The translations under genes were made by a program, and so were the position numbers. Shown here piece after piece: positions 1-5,695 of a stretch of 5,695 nt of DNA. The stretch's first letter is position 1; each line of letters starts with the position of its first letter. The notes beneath the pieces are model-generated. The model saw only the letters and a program-made list of their open reading frames with translations, was not told the origin of the DNA and made no database searches. This DNA comes from Planctomycetaceae bacterium (GTDB lineage Bacteria; Planctomycetota; Planctomycetia; Planctomycetales; Planctomycetaceae): the NCBI GenBank assembly GCA_003503535.1, contig DOCI01000089.1:36412-42106 (forward strand), written 5' to 3'.

Positions 1-1176
1 AACCTATGGCCAATCGGTGATGCTCAAGAGGATCGCTTTGGTCGACTCGGACGCGAGTACAAGCAGATCGTATTCGACAAAGAACGGCTCCGTAACGATC
101 CGACATTGGAATGGATCACTCCAGGACATCCACTTTTTGAAGTCGTTCGCCATGATATTTTGCAGCGAACAGAAAAACACTTGGAGAAAGGTGCGGTCTT
201 TTATGATTTGCATCGGGAAGACCCTGCCCTCCTCGACATCTTTGCCGCCTCAGTAAGAGATGGACGCGGACGAACTCTACATCGTAGACTTTTCGCAGTA
301 GAAACAGCTCTCAGTGGAGAGAAGAAACTGCACGAGCCCACAGTTCTGCTCGACATCGCTCCTGCACCACCGGGAGCAGCAGGTCCTGCGGACGAAGTTA
401 CTCTCCCGAGTCGTCAAAGCGTGGAGCAGTATCTTTATGAGCAGACTCTGGCACCCTGGGGTGAATCGGTTGCTGGTGAACGTCTCGGAGAAGTGCAAAG
501 GATTCAGCGACACGTTGAGATCAGTTTGAATGCGTTAATCGATCGGGCTCAGTTTCAACTGGCTGAGTATCTCAACCGTCAGATTGAAGGACAAACAGTT
601 ACAGGACTGGATGGACTGATTGCCCAGGCCGAACAACATCTCGATACCTTAAACAATCGCTTGGAATCTCGCCGACAGGAGTTGGAACTCGAAGGCCATA
701 GTTCCATCGCCGATATTAAGCACTTAGGCCGTGCCTGGGTCACTCCGCATCCAGAGCGTACCAATCCCGATTTCGCTCCCATGGTACGAAGTGATGAGAT
801 CGAACGGATCGCGATCGAAGCTGTTACTAAACACGAGGAAGAACGTGGTTGGGTAGTTGAGAGCGTGGAATCAGAAAATCGAGGCTTTGACCTCATCTCC
901 CGGAAACCACATCCCGAAGATCCACTGACGTTCATTGAAGTCCGATTTATCGAAGTCAAAGGCCGAGCTGGTGTTGGGATCGTCGCCCTCAGCGAAAACG
1001 AATACCGCACTGCCGAACGACTCAAGAATGACTACTGGCTCTATGCGGTTTTCAACTGTGCCGGAAAACCAGAGATACACATCGTGCGAAACCCTGCCCG
1101 ATTGGGATGGCAGCCCGTCATGGCAGTGGAGCATTACCGCATCGGGCCTAACGAGTTGTTACACAGTGAAGTGTGA
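1..1176 (+). CDS. C-terminal part of SNF2-type helicase with DUF3883 domain (DrmD-like), 5' truncated
   Basis: The frame is open from base 1, so the start lies upstream; 391 residues are visible, ending at TGA 1174-1176. The ATG at 106 is internal. The helicase motor (Walker motifs) is outside the window. Visible residues 38-50 carry the segment EWITPGHPLFEVV, which recurs just after the motor in SNF2-family helicases of DISARM and similar defence operons. Residues about 175-240 are helical and charged, probably a coiled coil. From about residue 261 a DUF3883 domain begins (SDEIERIAIEAV), with GFD at 295-297 and IEVKGR at 317-322, a D...ExK arrangement like PD-(D/E)XK nucleases. In known systems such proteins translocate on DNA and take part in recognising or blocking invading DNA. 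The neighbouring methylase downstream supports this. The exact family (DrmD versus other SNF2 proteins) cannot be settled without the N-terminus. Confidence 0.85.
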   Translation, partial: NLWPIGDAQEDRFGRLGREYKQIVFDKERLRNDPTLEWITPGHPLFEVVRHDILQRTEKHLEKGAVFYDLHREDPALLDIFAASVRDGRGRTLHRRLFAVETALSGEKKLHEPTVLLDIAPAPPGAAGPADEVTLPSRQSVEQYLYEQTLAPWGESVAGERLGEVQRIQRHVEISLNALIDRAQFQLAEYLNRQIEGQTVTGLDGLIAQAEQHLDTLNNRLESRRQELELEGHSSIADIKHLGRAWVTPHPERTNPDFAPMVRSDEIERIAIEAVTKHEEERGWVVESVESENRGFDLISRKPHPEDPLTFIEVRFIEVKGRAGVGIVALSENEYRTAERLKNDYWLYAVFNCAGKPEIHIVRNPARLGWQPVMAVEHYRIGPNELLHSEV

Positions 1177-1204
1177 ACCTTGGAATATACGCGAATCAGG
1201 TATT

Positions 1205-1210
1205 GGAGAG
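1205..1210 (+). promoter_or_regulatory. Ribosome binding site of the DUF2934 gene
   Basis: GGAGAG lies just upstream of ATG 1214 and of a second in-frame ATG at 1220. It fits either start and argues against the longer reading from 935, which would lie inside the helicase gene. Confidence 0.6.
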
Positions 1211-1213
1211 ATA

Positions 1214-1885
1214 ATGCAGATGTCACCAAGTTTTGAAGACAAGCAGAGAGTCGCATACTCAAGGTACGAAGGCCGAGGTGCTGTTGACGGGCATGACGTG
1301 GAAGATTGGCATTGGGCTGAGAGGCGTCTGAGTCAGGACGGAGACGTTCAGACCGCAATAGGCGTAGCAAGACTTGAGACATTTTTAAATGAGTTCTATG
1401 AGTCACCGAGAGTGCTCAAAGCCAAATACGGAAAAACTGCTGATCTCAATGAGATACAGGAAGCACTCAAAGAACAACTTGGAATAGAAGATGATTTACA
1501 ACTTCCATATCAACGTCTGTCTGCAAACTCGATCGTTGAACTTATAAAGGCGGTCGACTTTGACGCATTACGACCCGAAAAAGTCGAGACCATCCCTCTT
1601 GACCACTCGATTCTACCTGATGGACTACCAAGTCGCTTTGACGAAGAAGTAATGAAGTTCAAAGGTGAGCAGTGGGAAATCCATAAATACGACGCTGATA
1701 CTTTTCCTCATCCGATACACGCTCACCATCGAGGAACTGGCCTGAAGATGGATTTGCGAGATGGACGGATATATCGAAAGCGAGAAGAAGTAAGCCAGAT
1801 GAAGAAGAAAGACCTCAAGCAACTTCGCGATCTGATTCAGCATATTGAAGGCGTCCCAGCGCTTGAGGATAGCCAAAAAAAGTAG
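1214..1885 (+). CDS. DUF2934 domain protein with His/Asp-rich C-terminal motif, function unknown
   Basis: Protein of 223 residues. The start at ATG 1214 is chosen because GGAGAG precedes it and the helicase stops 37 bases upstream; ATG 1220 is equally possible. Residues about 11-40 match the DUF2934 pattern: AY near 14, G-x-x-x-G around 20-26, then DxxDWxxAERRL at about 28-39. This is a short domain of unknown role found in many bacterial small proteins. The middle (60-140) is mixed helical. Residues 157-172 form a dense cluster HKYDADTFPHPIHAHH, followed by GTGLKMDLRDGRIY and a Lys-rich helix (190-210). The cluster could bind a metal or be catalytic, but I do not recognise a named domain there. 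There is no signal peptide or membrane segment. It is co-directional with the helicase and TIR-like genes and is probably an accessory member of the same operon. Confidence 0.8.
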   Translation: MQMSPSFEDKQRVAYSRYEGRGAVDGHDVEDWHWAERRLSQDGDVQTAIGVARLETFLNEFYESPRVLKAKYGKTADLNEIQEALKEQLGIEDDLQLPYQRLSANSIVELIKAVDFDALRPEKVETIPLDHSILPDGLPSRFDEEVMKFKGEQWEIHKYDADTFPHPIHAHHRGTGLKMDLRDGRIYRKREEVSQMKKKDLKQLRDLIQHIEGVPALEDSQKK

Positions 1886-2025
1886 ACGGAAAATGAAGCC
1901 ATGCCCCAATCAATGTCTTTAGGGTTAGTACAGATACGTACCTCAGCACACATTGTTTGAATCCGCAATGGATTGATAGCAATACCGAATCGGACCATCA
2001 AAGATTATCAACACGGAGTATACAT
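1886..2025 (+). other. 140-base gap between DUF2934 gene and first TIR-like gene
   Basis: This is the largest gap in the window that holds no gene or gene remnant. I see no strong inverted repeat followed by a T run, so no confident terminator. TTGTTT at 1953-1958 has only a poor -10 candidate (around 1976-1981) behind it. An internal promoter is possible but not supported. A ribosome binding site lies at its 3' end (2015-2018). Confidence 0.4.
2015..2018 (+). promoter_or_regulatory. Ribosome binding site of first TIR-like gene
   Basis: GGAG ends seven bases before ATG 2026. It decides the start in favour of MAALVFVSCGQ, which matches the paralogue's N-terminus, over the TTG at 1957 in the same frame. 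Confidence 0.7.
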
Positions 2026-2955
2026 ATGGCAGCATTAGTGTTTGTGAGTTGCGGCCAAGCGACGCCTGAAGAACGGCAAGCGGCAGCACAAGTCAAAGAT
2101 TGGCTTGAGAGCCAAGGATATGATGTTTTTGTCGCACTAGAGACGCAAAGTCTTAGCGATCTGAACTCTGGTACGATTGGTCACCTTCGCAGGGCCGACT
2201 ATCTGTTGTTCATTGATTTTCCGAGAGAAGAGATAGTGCCGTTCGATTCCACGCAGCCAAGGTTGAATCGAGGATCGCTTTATACCCACCAAGAACTTGC
2301 TTTGGCATATCTGTTAGATTTTCCGGAGTCGGTTTTTCTGAAACACAAGAGTGTGGAGCTTCGAGGAATAGCACAGTTCCTCATGGCGAATGCGGCACTC
2401 TTTTCAGACTTTAATGAAGTTCTTGCCATAGTGCAGGATCATGTGAACAGGCGTAACTGGAGTCCAAACTATTCGCGACACTTAGTTGCGTTCAATGAAG
2501 ATTGGACTGACTCTCCTGTTCCGTACAACGACCATACTGTGAATAACATGCCACAACGTGTCTACTTCGTTCACATTGCAAATCGTCGTAAGGACATAGC
2601 TGCATTCAACGCGATCGTGAACCTTCGGCGTTTGACTGATTCAAATGGCAACATCATTGATAGCCCTGATGTGAGCGATCTCAAATGGTCAGGACAGTCG
2701 GGATACTCACGCACTATTCGCCCGAAGGATTGGGCTTCCTTCGATGCTTTAGCATTTTCTCTGGAATCCCCGTCCAAAGTCTATTTGCATAGTGCGGCAG
2801 ATGTTCGGCCGCGATCACCGATTATCACCTCTCCTGGCCACTACACGCTTCACTATCAGGTTCTGTCAGACAAGTTCCCACTTCTCGACGTCAATGTGCA
2901 GGTGCACTTCACTGGTGATGCAAACACAACAACTTGTCAACTGATTCAGGACTGA
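2026..2955 (+). CDS. TIR-like domain protein with C-terminal beta-sandwich (paralogue A)
   Basis: Protein of 309 residues. The TIR-like fold spans about 1-155: strand VFVSCGQ (5-11), helix EERQAAAQVKDWLE, strand DVFVAL (33-38), helix around 47-57 (NSGTIGHLRRA), strand LFIDF (61-65), PREE (66-69), then GSLYTHQELALAY (83-95). Glu90 in HQELA sits where TIR and related NAD-processing or nucleoside-transferase folds place a catalytic Glu. The SCGQ...FIDFxRE...HQELAxAY signature recurs in uncharacterised bacterial proteins. Residues about 178-300 alternate short hydrophobic strands (VYFVHI, VYLHS, HYTLHYQV, VNVQVHF) and look like an Ig-like beta-sandwich that could bind a ligand or partner. There is no membrane segment. 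TIR domains in defence usually cleave NAD or make cADPR-like signals, so an effector or sensor role is inferred. It shares 60 of its first 72 residues with paralogue B (3177-4127). A nucleoside-deoxyribosyltransferase-like fold is the main alternative. Confidence 0.85.
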   Translation: MAALVFVSCGQATPEERQAAAQVKDWLESQGYDVFVALETQSLSDLNSGTIGHLRRADYLLFIDFPREEIVPFDSTQPRLNRGSLYTHQELALAYLLDFPESVFLKHKSVELRGIAQFLMANAALFSDFNEVLAIVQDHVNRRNWSPNYSRHLVAFNEDWTDSPVPYNDHTVNNMPQRVYFVHIANRRKDIAAFNAIVNLRRLTDSNGNIIDSPDVSDLKWSGQSGYSRTIRPKDWASFDALAFSLESPSKVYLHSAADVRPRSPIITSPGHYTLHYQVLSDKFPLLDVNVQVHFTGDANTTTCQLIQD

Positions 2956-3055
2956 GACCCACGTGACCTACTCCAAATCACTCATTGAAGTAGATCTTCC
3001 CATTAACACTATCTCGGCGTATGAGCGTCGGGTGAAGTCGATTCGGTATGGGCAT
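2026..3055 (+). repeat. Duplicated unit, copy A: TIR-like gene plus methylase start
   Basis: This copy holds the TIR-like gene A followed seven bases later by a diverged copy of the first 31 codons of the DUF1156 methylase. The gene order is the same as in copy B (3177-4194). The copies are diverged rather than identical, so the event is old or the copies came from different sources. Confidence 0.7.
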
Positions 3056-3175
3056 TCACACCTCGAATCACATCGTGCAAAACTTCCCTGCCTAGTCTGG
3101 AAACCCATTAAGGAAGTTGAAGATTATCGGATTGGTTCAGATTCCATCGTTAACGTGCGTCGTGAGGAAAGTTGA
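2963..3175 (+). pseudogene. Truncated copy of DUF1156 methylase 5' end
   Basis: The frame runs from GTG 2963 to TGA 3173-3175 (70 codons). Its first 31 codons align without gaps to the start of the methylase at 4102. By hand count 70 of 93 bases and 22 of 31 residues agree, including LIEVDLPI, RR, KSIR and GH. After GH at codon 31 the similarity ends. The methylase continues with the family-typical TLHIWWARRPLAACRA, while this frame continues with an unrelated stretch of 39 codons. It lacks all methylase catalytic motifs and cannot be an enzyme. The stop lies one base before ATG 3177, so translation through it could still feed paralogue B. It is most likely a remnant of a duplication, insertion or replacement event. 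A short functional leader peptide is a weaker alternative. Confidence 0.75.
3164..3167 (+). promoter_or_regulatory. Ribosome binding site of second TIR-like gene
   Basis: GAGG (followed by AAA) ends nine bases before ATG 3177. It supports that start rather than the upstream in-frame ATG at 3117, which lies within the methylase remnant. Confidence 0.65.
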
Positions 3176-3176
3176 T

Positions 3177-4127
3177 ATGGCAGCAAGAGTATTTGTTAGC
3201 TGCGGACAAGCGACCAATGAAGAACGGCAAGTTGCATCAAAAGTTAAGGAATGGCTTGAAAGCAAAGGCTATGATGTTTTTGTGGCACTTGAAACGCAAA
3301 GTCTCAATGACATCAATGCCGGTACGATCGGCCACCTCCGCATGGCCGACTATTTCTTGTTCATAGATTTTCCAAGGGAAGAGATCGTTCCTTCTGACGT
3401 AGATTCCAAACTTGAAAGAAAAAAACGAGGATCGGTTTACAGTCACCAAGAACTAGCGATTGCCTACGTTTTTGGATTTCCTGAATCCATTTTCCTAAAG
3501 CACCAAGATGTTGAACTCAGGGGGATTGCCCAGTTCCAGATGGCAAATGCCGCAGAGTTCAAAGACTATGATGAACTTCCTATTATCGTGCAGACTCTCG
3601 TCGAGGAGCGTTGCTGGAGTCCGCTTTACACCCGACATCTGCGTGCGACGGAAATCATCAAACCACAAAGCCCGCAGTCATACGATTCGCTCGGTAATAT
3701 ACGAAACGACTGGAACTTCTATGTGAAGATTCACAACAACAGAACCGATGCTGTTGCTTGGCACTGTGTCGGTCGACTTACAAAACTTTGGTATGATGGA
3801 AATGAACAACAGCTACATGACAAGAACCCTCTAAGCTGGGGTGGACGGTCAGGGTATGAATCTTTGATTTTTCCAGGAGATTCGGAATCTCTTTCGTTAT
3901 TTGGAGTCGATCAGGACCAAAATCGTCATATTTACCTTCATAGCCAAAGAGGCATACCACCTCAGAATCCAATCATCAATCTGCCAGGAGTTTACCGGCT
4001 TGAATATCAAGTTGTAGCCGAGTCATTTCCACTCTATGAGTTTGAGATCGAACTTACACACACCAAAGACATTAAAACAATACAAGTAAAGTTGATAGGT
4101 AATGCAATACCCAAAACGTCTCATTGA
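3177..4127 (+). CDS. TIR-like domain protein with C-terminal beta-sandwich (paralogue B)
   Basis: Protein of 316 residues; the start MAARVFVSCGQ is fixed by GAGG upstream and by alignment with paralogue A. The N-terminal TIR-like domain (about 1-157) keeps SCGQ (8-11), ALETQSL (37-43), FIDFPREE (62-69) and GSVYSHQELAIAY (85-97), with the candidate catalytic Glu at 92. The region between PREE and GSVY is two residues longer than in A and more basic (LERKKR). The C-terminal domain (about 179-305) shares the beta-sandwich layout and the landmarks SGY, YLHS, NPII, PG-Y-L-YQV and FPL with A, but by eye only about a third of residues agree. No membrane segment or signal peptide is seen. The last 26 bases overlap the methylase start at 4102, suggesting coupled translation and a role in the same system. 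The enzymatic activity is not shown by the sequence alone. Confidence 0.85.
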   Translation: MAARVFVSCGQATNEERQVASKVKEWLESKGYDVFVALETQSLNDINAGTIGHLRMADYFLFIDFPREEIVPSDVDSKLERKKRGSVYSHQELAIAYVFGFPESIFLKHQDVELRGIAQFQMANAAEFKDYDELPIIVQTLVEERCWSPLYTRHLRATEIIKPQSPQSYDSLGNIRNDWNFYVKIHNNRTDAVAWHCVGRLTKLWYDGNEQQLHDKNPLSWGGRSGYESLIFPGDSESLSLFGVDQDQNRHIYLHSQRGIPPQNPIINLPGVYRLEYQVVAESFPLYEFEIELTHTKDIKTIQVKLIGNAIPKTSH

Positions 4128-4194
4128 AGTTGATCTTCCCATTGCTCGCATTTCGGCGCACGCGCGGCGGGAGAAGTCGATTCGGCATGGGCAT
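3177..4194 (+). repeat. Duplicated unit, copy B: TIR-like gene plus methylase start
   Basis: Copy B contains TIR-like gene B and the first 31 codons of the intact methylase gene. It parallels copy A at 2026-3055, except that here the TIR-like gene overlaps the methylase by 26 bases whereas in copy A seven bases separate them. Confidence 0.7.
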
Positions 4195-5695
4195 ATTTCG
4201 ACGTTGCACATCTGGTGGGCGCGACGGCCGTTGGCGGCGTGTCGGGCGGTCATTTGTGCGTCCTTGTGGCCTGACCCAGCCGATGAACTCTGTCCTCCTG
4301 ACTTTCGGGAAGCGACCGCCTCACTGCTCATGGCGTTTGCTCGCAAAGCGATAAGCAAGGGAACGAAAACGAGCGAGGATTGGAAAAAGGTTGACGATGG
4401 AATGTCGCCTGATAGTCGGAGACGTTGGGAGGGGCTCCTTCAGTCCGAGAAGGATGGTTTGCCACTTGATCCGAGCGATCTCGCTCATCAGCAGGTGATG
4501 CGGGGGGCGCTGCTCGATTTCATTGCCGACTTTGCCAACTGGGACAACAGCACGGTCCCGGCCTATCTGGAGACGAGCCGGGCACTCACACAGGCCGCTC
4601 ATGAAGCCTTGGGCGGCGTGCCGGGAACGCGGCCCTTGGTGGTGGACCCGTTTGCGGGAGGCGGTTCGATTCCTCTGGAAGCCTTGCGAGTTGGTGGCGA
4701 TGCGTTTGCCAGCGATCTGAATCCGATCCCGGTTCTGTTGAACAAAGTCGTGTTGGAGTACATTCCCAAATACGGACAGAAACTGGCGGATGAAGTCCGC
4801 AAGTGGGGACAGTGGCTCAAAGACAAAGCTCAAGAGGAACTGGGACAGTATTACCCGGCCGATGAAGATGGTTCGACACCGATCGCTTATCTGTGCGCAC
4901 GCACCATTCTTTCCGAAGACCCTGGTCAGAGTGATATTCCGCTCGAAGTCCCGTTGATGCGGTCTCTGTGGCTCAGCAAAAAAGCAAACAATCGCAAAGC
5001 ACTCCGCTGGCAAAGGGACAAATCTGGAAGTATTCTGTGTGAAACCGACGAAGTCACATACGCCAATGGAAAGACTTTGACAGTGCGGCGTCCGCTATTG
5101 GAAATCTTCATGCCGAAGTCCGAACGAGAGGTTGAAAATGGAACAGTCGCGAGAGGGAGTGCAACTTGCCCAGTCACAGGATTCACAACCCCAGTAGCGT
5201 CTGTACGGAGGCAAATGAAGGAGAGAAGGGGCGGAGCCAGTGATGCCCGGATGTTTGCGGTCGTCACGACACGGCCCAATCAGCAGGGGCGATTTTATCG
5301 GCTCCCGACATCGCTTGATCTGGAACGTACCGCGCAATCGGCGGTCGAGTTGCAACAGCGAATCGCCCGGCATTCCGGTGAACTGAGCCTCGTGCCTGAT
5401 GAACCAACGCCAATGGGAGGTGGAAGTGGGGCTGGACGAGCTTTTTCTCAACGACATTACGGGATGAATCGATTCAGTGATCTCTTCACTCCCCGGCAGT
5501 TACTGGCGTTGACGACTCTAGTCCGCCTTTCCCGCAAAGCCGGAGAAGAAATCCGTAAAGAAGAGGATGCTGGGCTGGCGGAAGCCATACAGGCGGTAAT
5601 CGCATGCGCTGTTGGGCGATGTTCGGATCATATGAATGCTGGATGCACTTGGAACCCCTCAGGGCCAAAGGTTCAGCACCTTTTTGGTAGACAAC
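4102..5695 (+). CDS. DUF1156/COG1743 adenine-specific DNA methylase, 3' truncated by window
   Basis: The frame is open from ATG 4102 to the window end (531 codons); family members are usually around 900-1000 residues, so roughly half is seen. The DUF1156 N-terminus is clear: RLIEVDLPIARIS (6-18), REKSIRHGHISTLHIWWARRPLAACRAV (23-50) and LCPPDF (63-68). The SAM-binding motif I is DPFAGGGSIPLEALRVG (182-198), followed by SDLNPIPVLLNK (204-215). The catalytic DPPY motif is expected further downstream, outside the window. CTWNPSGPKVQHLFGRQ at the window end is typical of the family. Regions that in many relatives carry paired zinc-binding Cys keep only single Cys here (266, 356). The start overlaps paralogue B by 26 bases and has no good ribosome binding site, so it is probably translated by coupling. 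It should methylate adenine in DNA to protect host DNA in a DISARM-like or COG1743-type defence system. The target site is unknown. Confidence 0.88.
   Translation, partial: MQYPKRLIEVDLPIARISAHARREKSIRHGHISTLHIWWARRPLAACRAVICASLWPDPADELCPPDFREATASLLMAFARKAISKGTKTSEDWKKVDDGMSPDSRRRWEGLLQSEKDGLPLDPSDLAHQQVMRGALLDFIADFANWDNSTVPAYLETSRALTQAAHEALGGVPGTRPLVVDPFAGGGSIPLEALRVGGDAFASDLNPIPVLLNKVVLEYIPKYGQKLADEVRKWGQWLKDKAQEELGQYYPADEDGSTPIAYLCARTILSEDPGQSDIPLEVPLMRSLWLSKKANNRKALRWQRDKSGSILCETDEVTYANGKTLTVRRPLLEIFMPKSEREVENGTVARGSATCPVTGFTTPVASVRRQMKERRGGASDARMFAVVTTRPNQQGRFYRLPTSLDLERTAQSAVELQQRIARHSGELSLVPDEPTPMGGGSGAGRAFSQRHYGMNRFSDLFTPRQLLALTTLVRLSRKAGEEIRKEEDAGLAEAIQAVIACAVGRCSDHMNAGCTWNPSGPKVQHLFGRQ

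Noticed and set aside
106..108. ATG 106 as the start of a separate DUF3883 gene
   Set aside because: The same frame is open to base 1 and the residues before 106 run smoothly into the SNF2-associated segment, so it is an internal Met.
579..1025. 148-residue reverse-strand frame opposite the helicase end
   Set aside because: Low-complexity Ser/Arg-rich composition, no ribosome binding context, and antisense to a convincing DUF3883 domain.
935..1213. Upstream extension of the DUF2934 gene frame to ATG 935
   Set aside because: It would overlap the helicase's DUF3883 domain by over 240 bases; the sequence before 1214 shows no domain and a ribosome binding site sits at 1205-1210.
1957..2025. TTG 1957 start for TIR-like gene A, and likewise ATG 3117 for gene B
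   Set aside because: The extra N-terminal residues of the two are unrelated, whereas similarity begins exactly at the Met of MAA(L/R)VFVSCGQ, each with its own ribosome binding site.
1886..2025. Possible internal promoter or terminator in the 140-base gap
   Set aside because: No well-spaced -35/-10 pair and no stem followed by a T run could be found by eye.
4321..5013. 230-residue reverse-strand frame
   Set aside because: It lies entirely antisense to the methylase, whose frame shows clear family motifs; the reverse product is Arg/Ser/His-rich with no domain, as expected of a shadow.
1..5695. CRISPR array, tRNA genes, insertion sequences or terminal inverted repeats
   Set aside because: No regularly spaced repeats, cloverleaf-like segments or transposase motifs were seen; the only repeat is the diverged TIR-like/methylase-start unit.

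Overview
The window reads as an internal slice of a bacterial phage-defence or DNA-modification operon. All genes lie on the + strand and are tightly packed, and no tRNA, rRNA, CRISPR array, transposase or clear terminator is visible. The host cannot be named from the sequence. Base composition is moderate and uneven. The DUF2934 domain and the overall style would suit a Planctomycetota-like or other environmental bacterium, but that is only a guess.

Layout: (1) 1-1176 is the C-terminal part of a large SNF2-type helicase, resembling DISARM DrmD and related proteins, that ends in a DUF3883 (PD-(D/E)XK-like) domain. Its helicase motor lies upstream of the window. (2) 1214-1885 is a 223-residue protein of unknown function with an N-terminal DUF2934 domain and a His/Asp-rich C-terminal motif. 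(3) 2026-2955 and 3177-4127 are two paralogous proteins, each with an N-terminal TIR-like domain and a C-terminal beta-sandwich. (4) 4102-5695 is the first 531 residues of a DUF1156/COG1743 adenine-specific DNA methylase, cut by the window end. (5) Between the two TIR-like genes, at 2963-3055, lies a diverged copy of the methylase's first 31 codons. The duplicated unit is therefore 'TIR-like gene plus start of the methylase'.

Together this looks like a helicase/methylase system of the DISARM or COG1743-containing type. Methylation would mark self DNA and the helicase would act on invading DNA. An accessory cassette sits between the two core genes: the DUF2934 protein and two TIR-like proteins that could be NAD-consuming or signalling effectors. 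The cassette is lower in G+C than the methylase in the stretches counted by hand. The most notable points are the paired TIR-like/beta-sandwich proteins inside the operon, the leftover methylase start between them, and the uneven divergence of the two paralogues: N-terminal halves very alike, C-terminal halves not. The functional links are inference; the domain order, duplication and overlaps are visible in the sequence.
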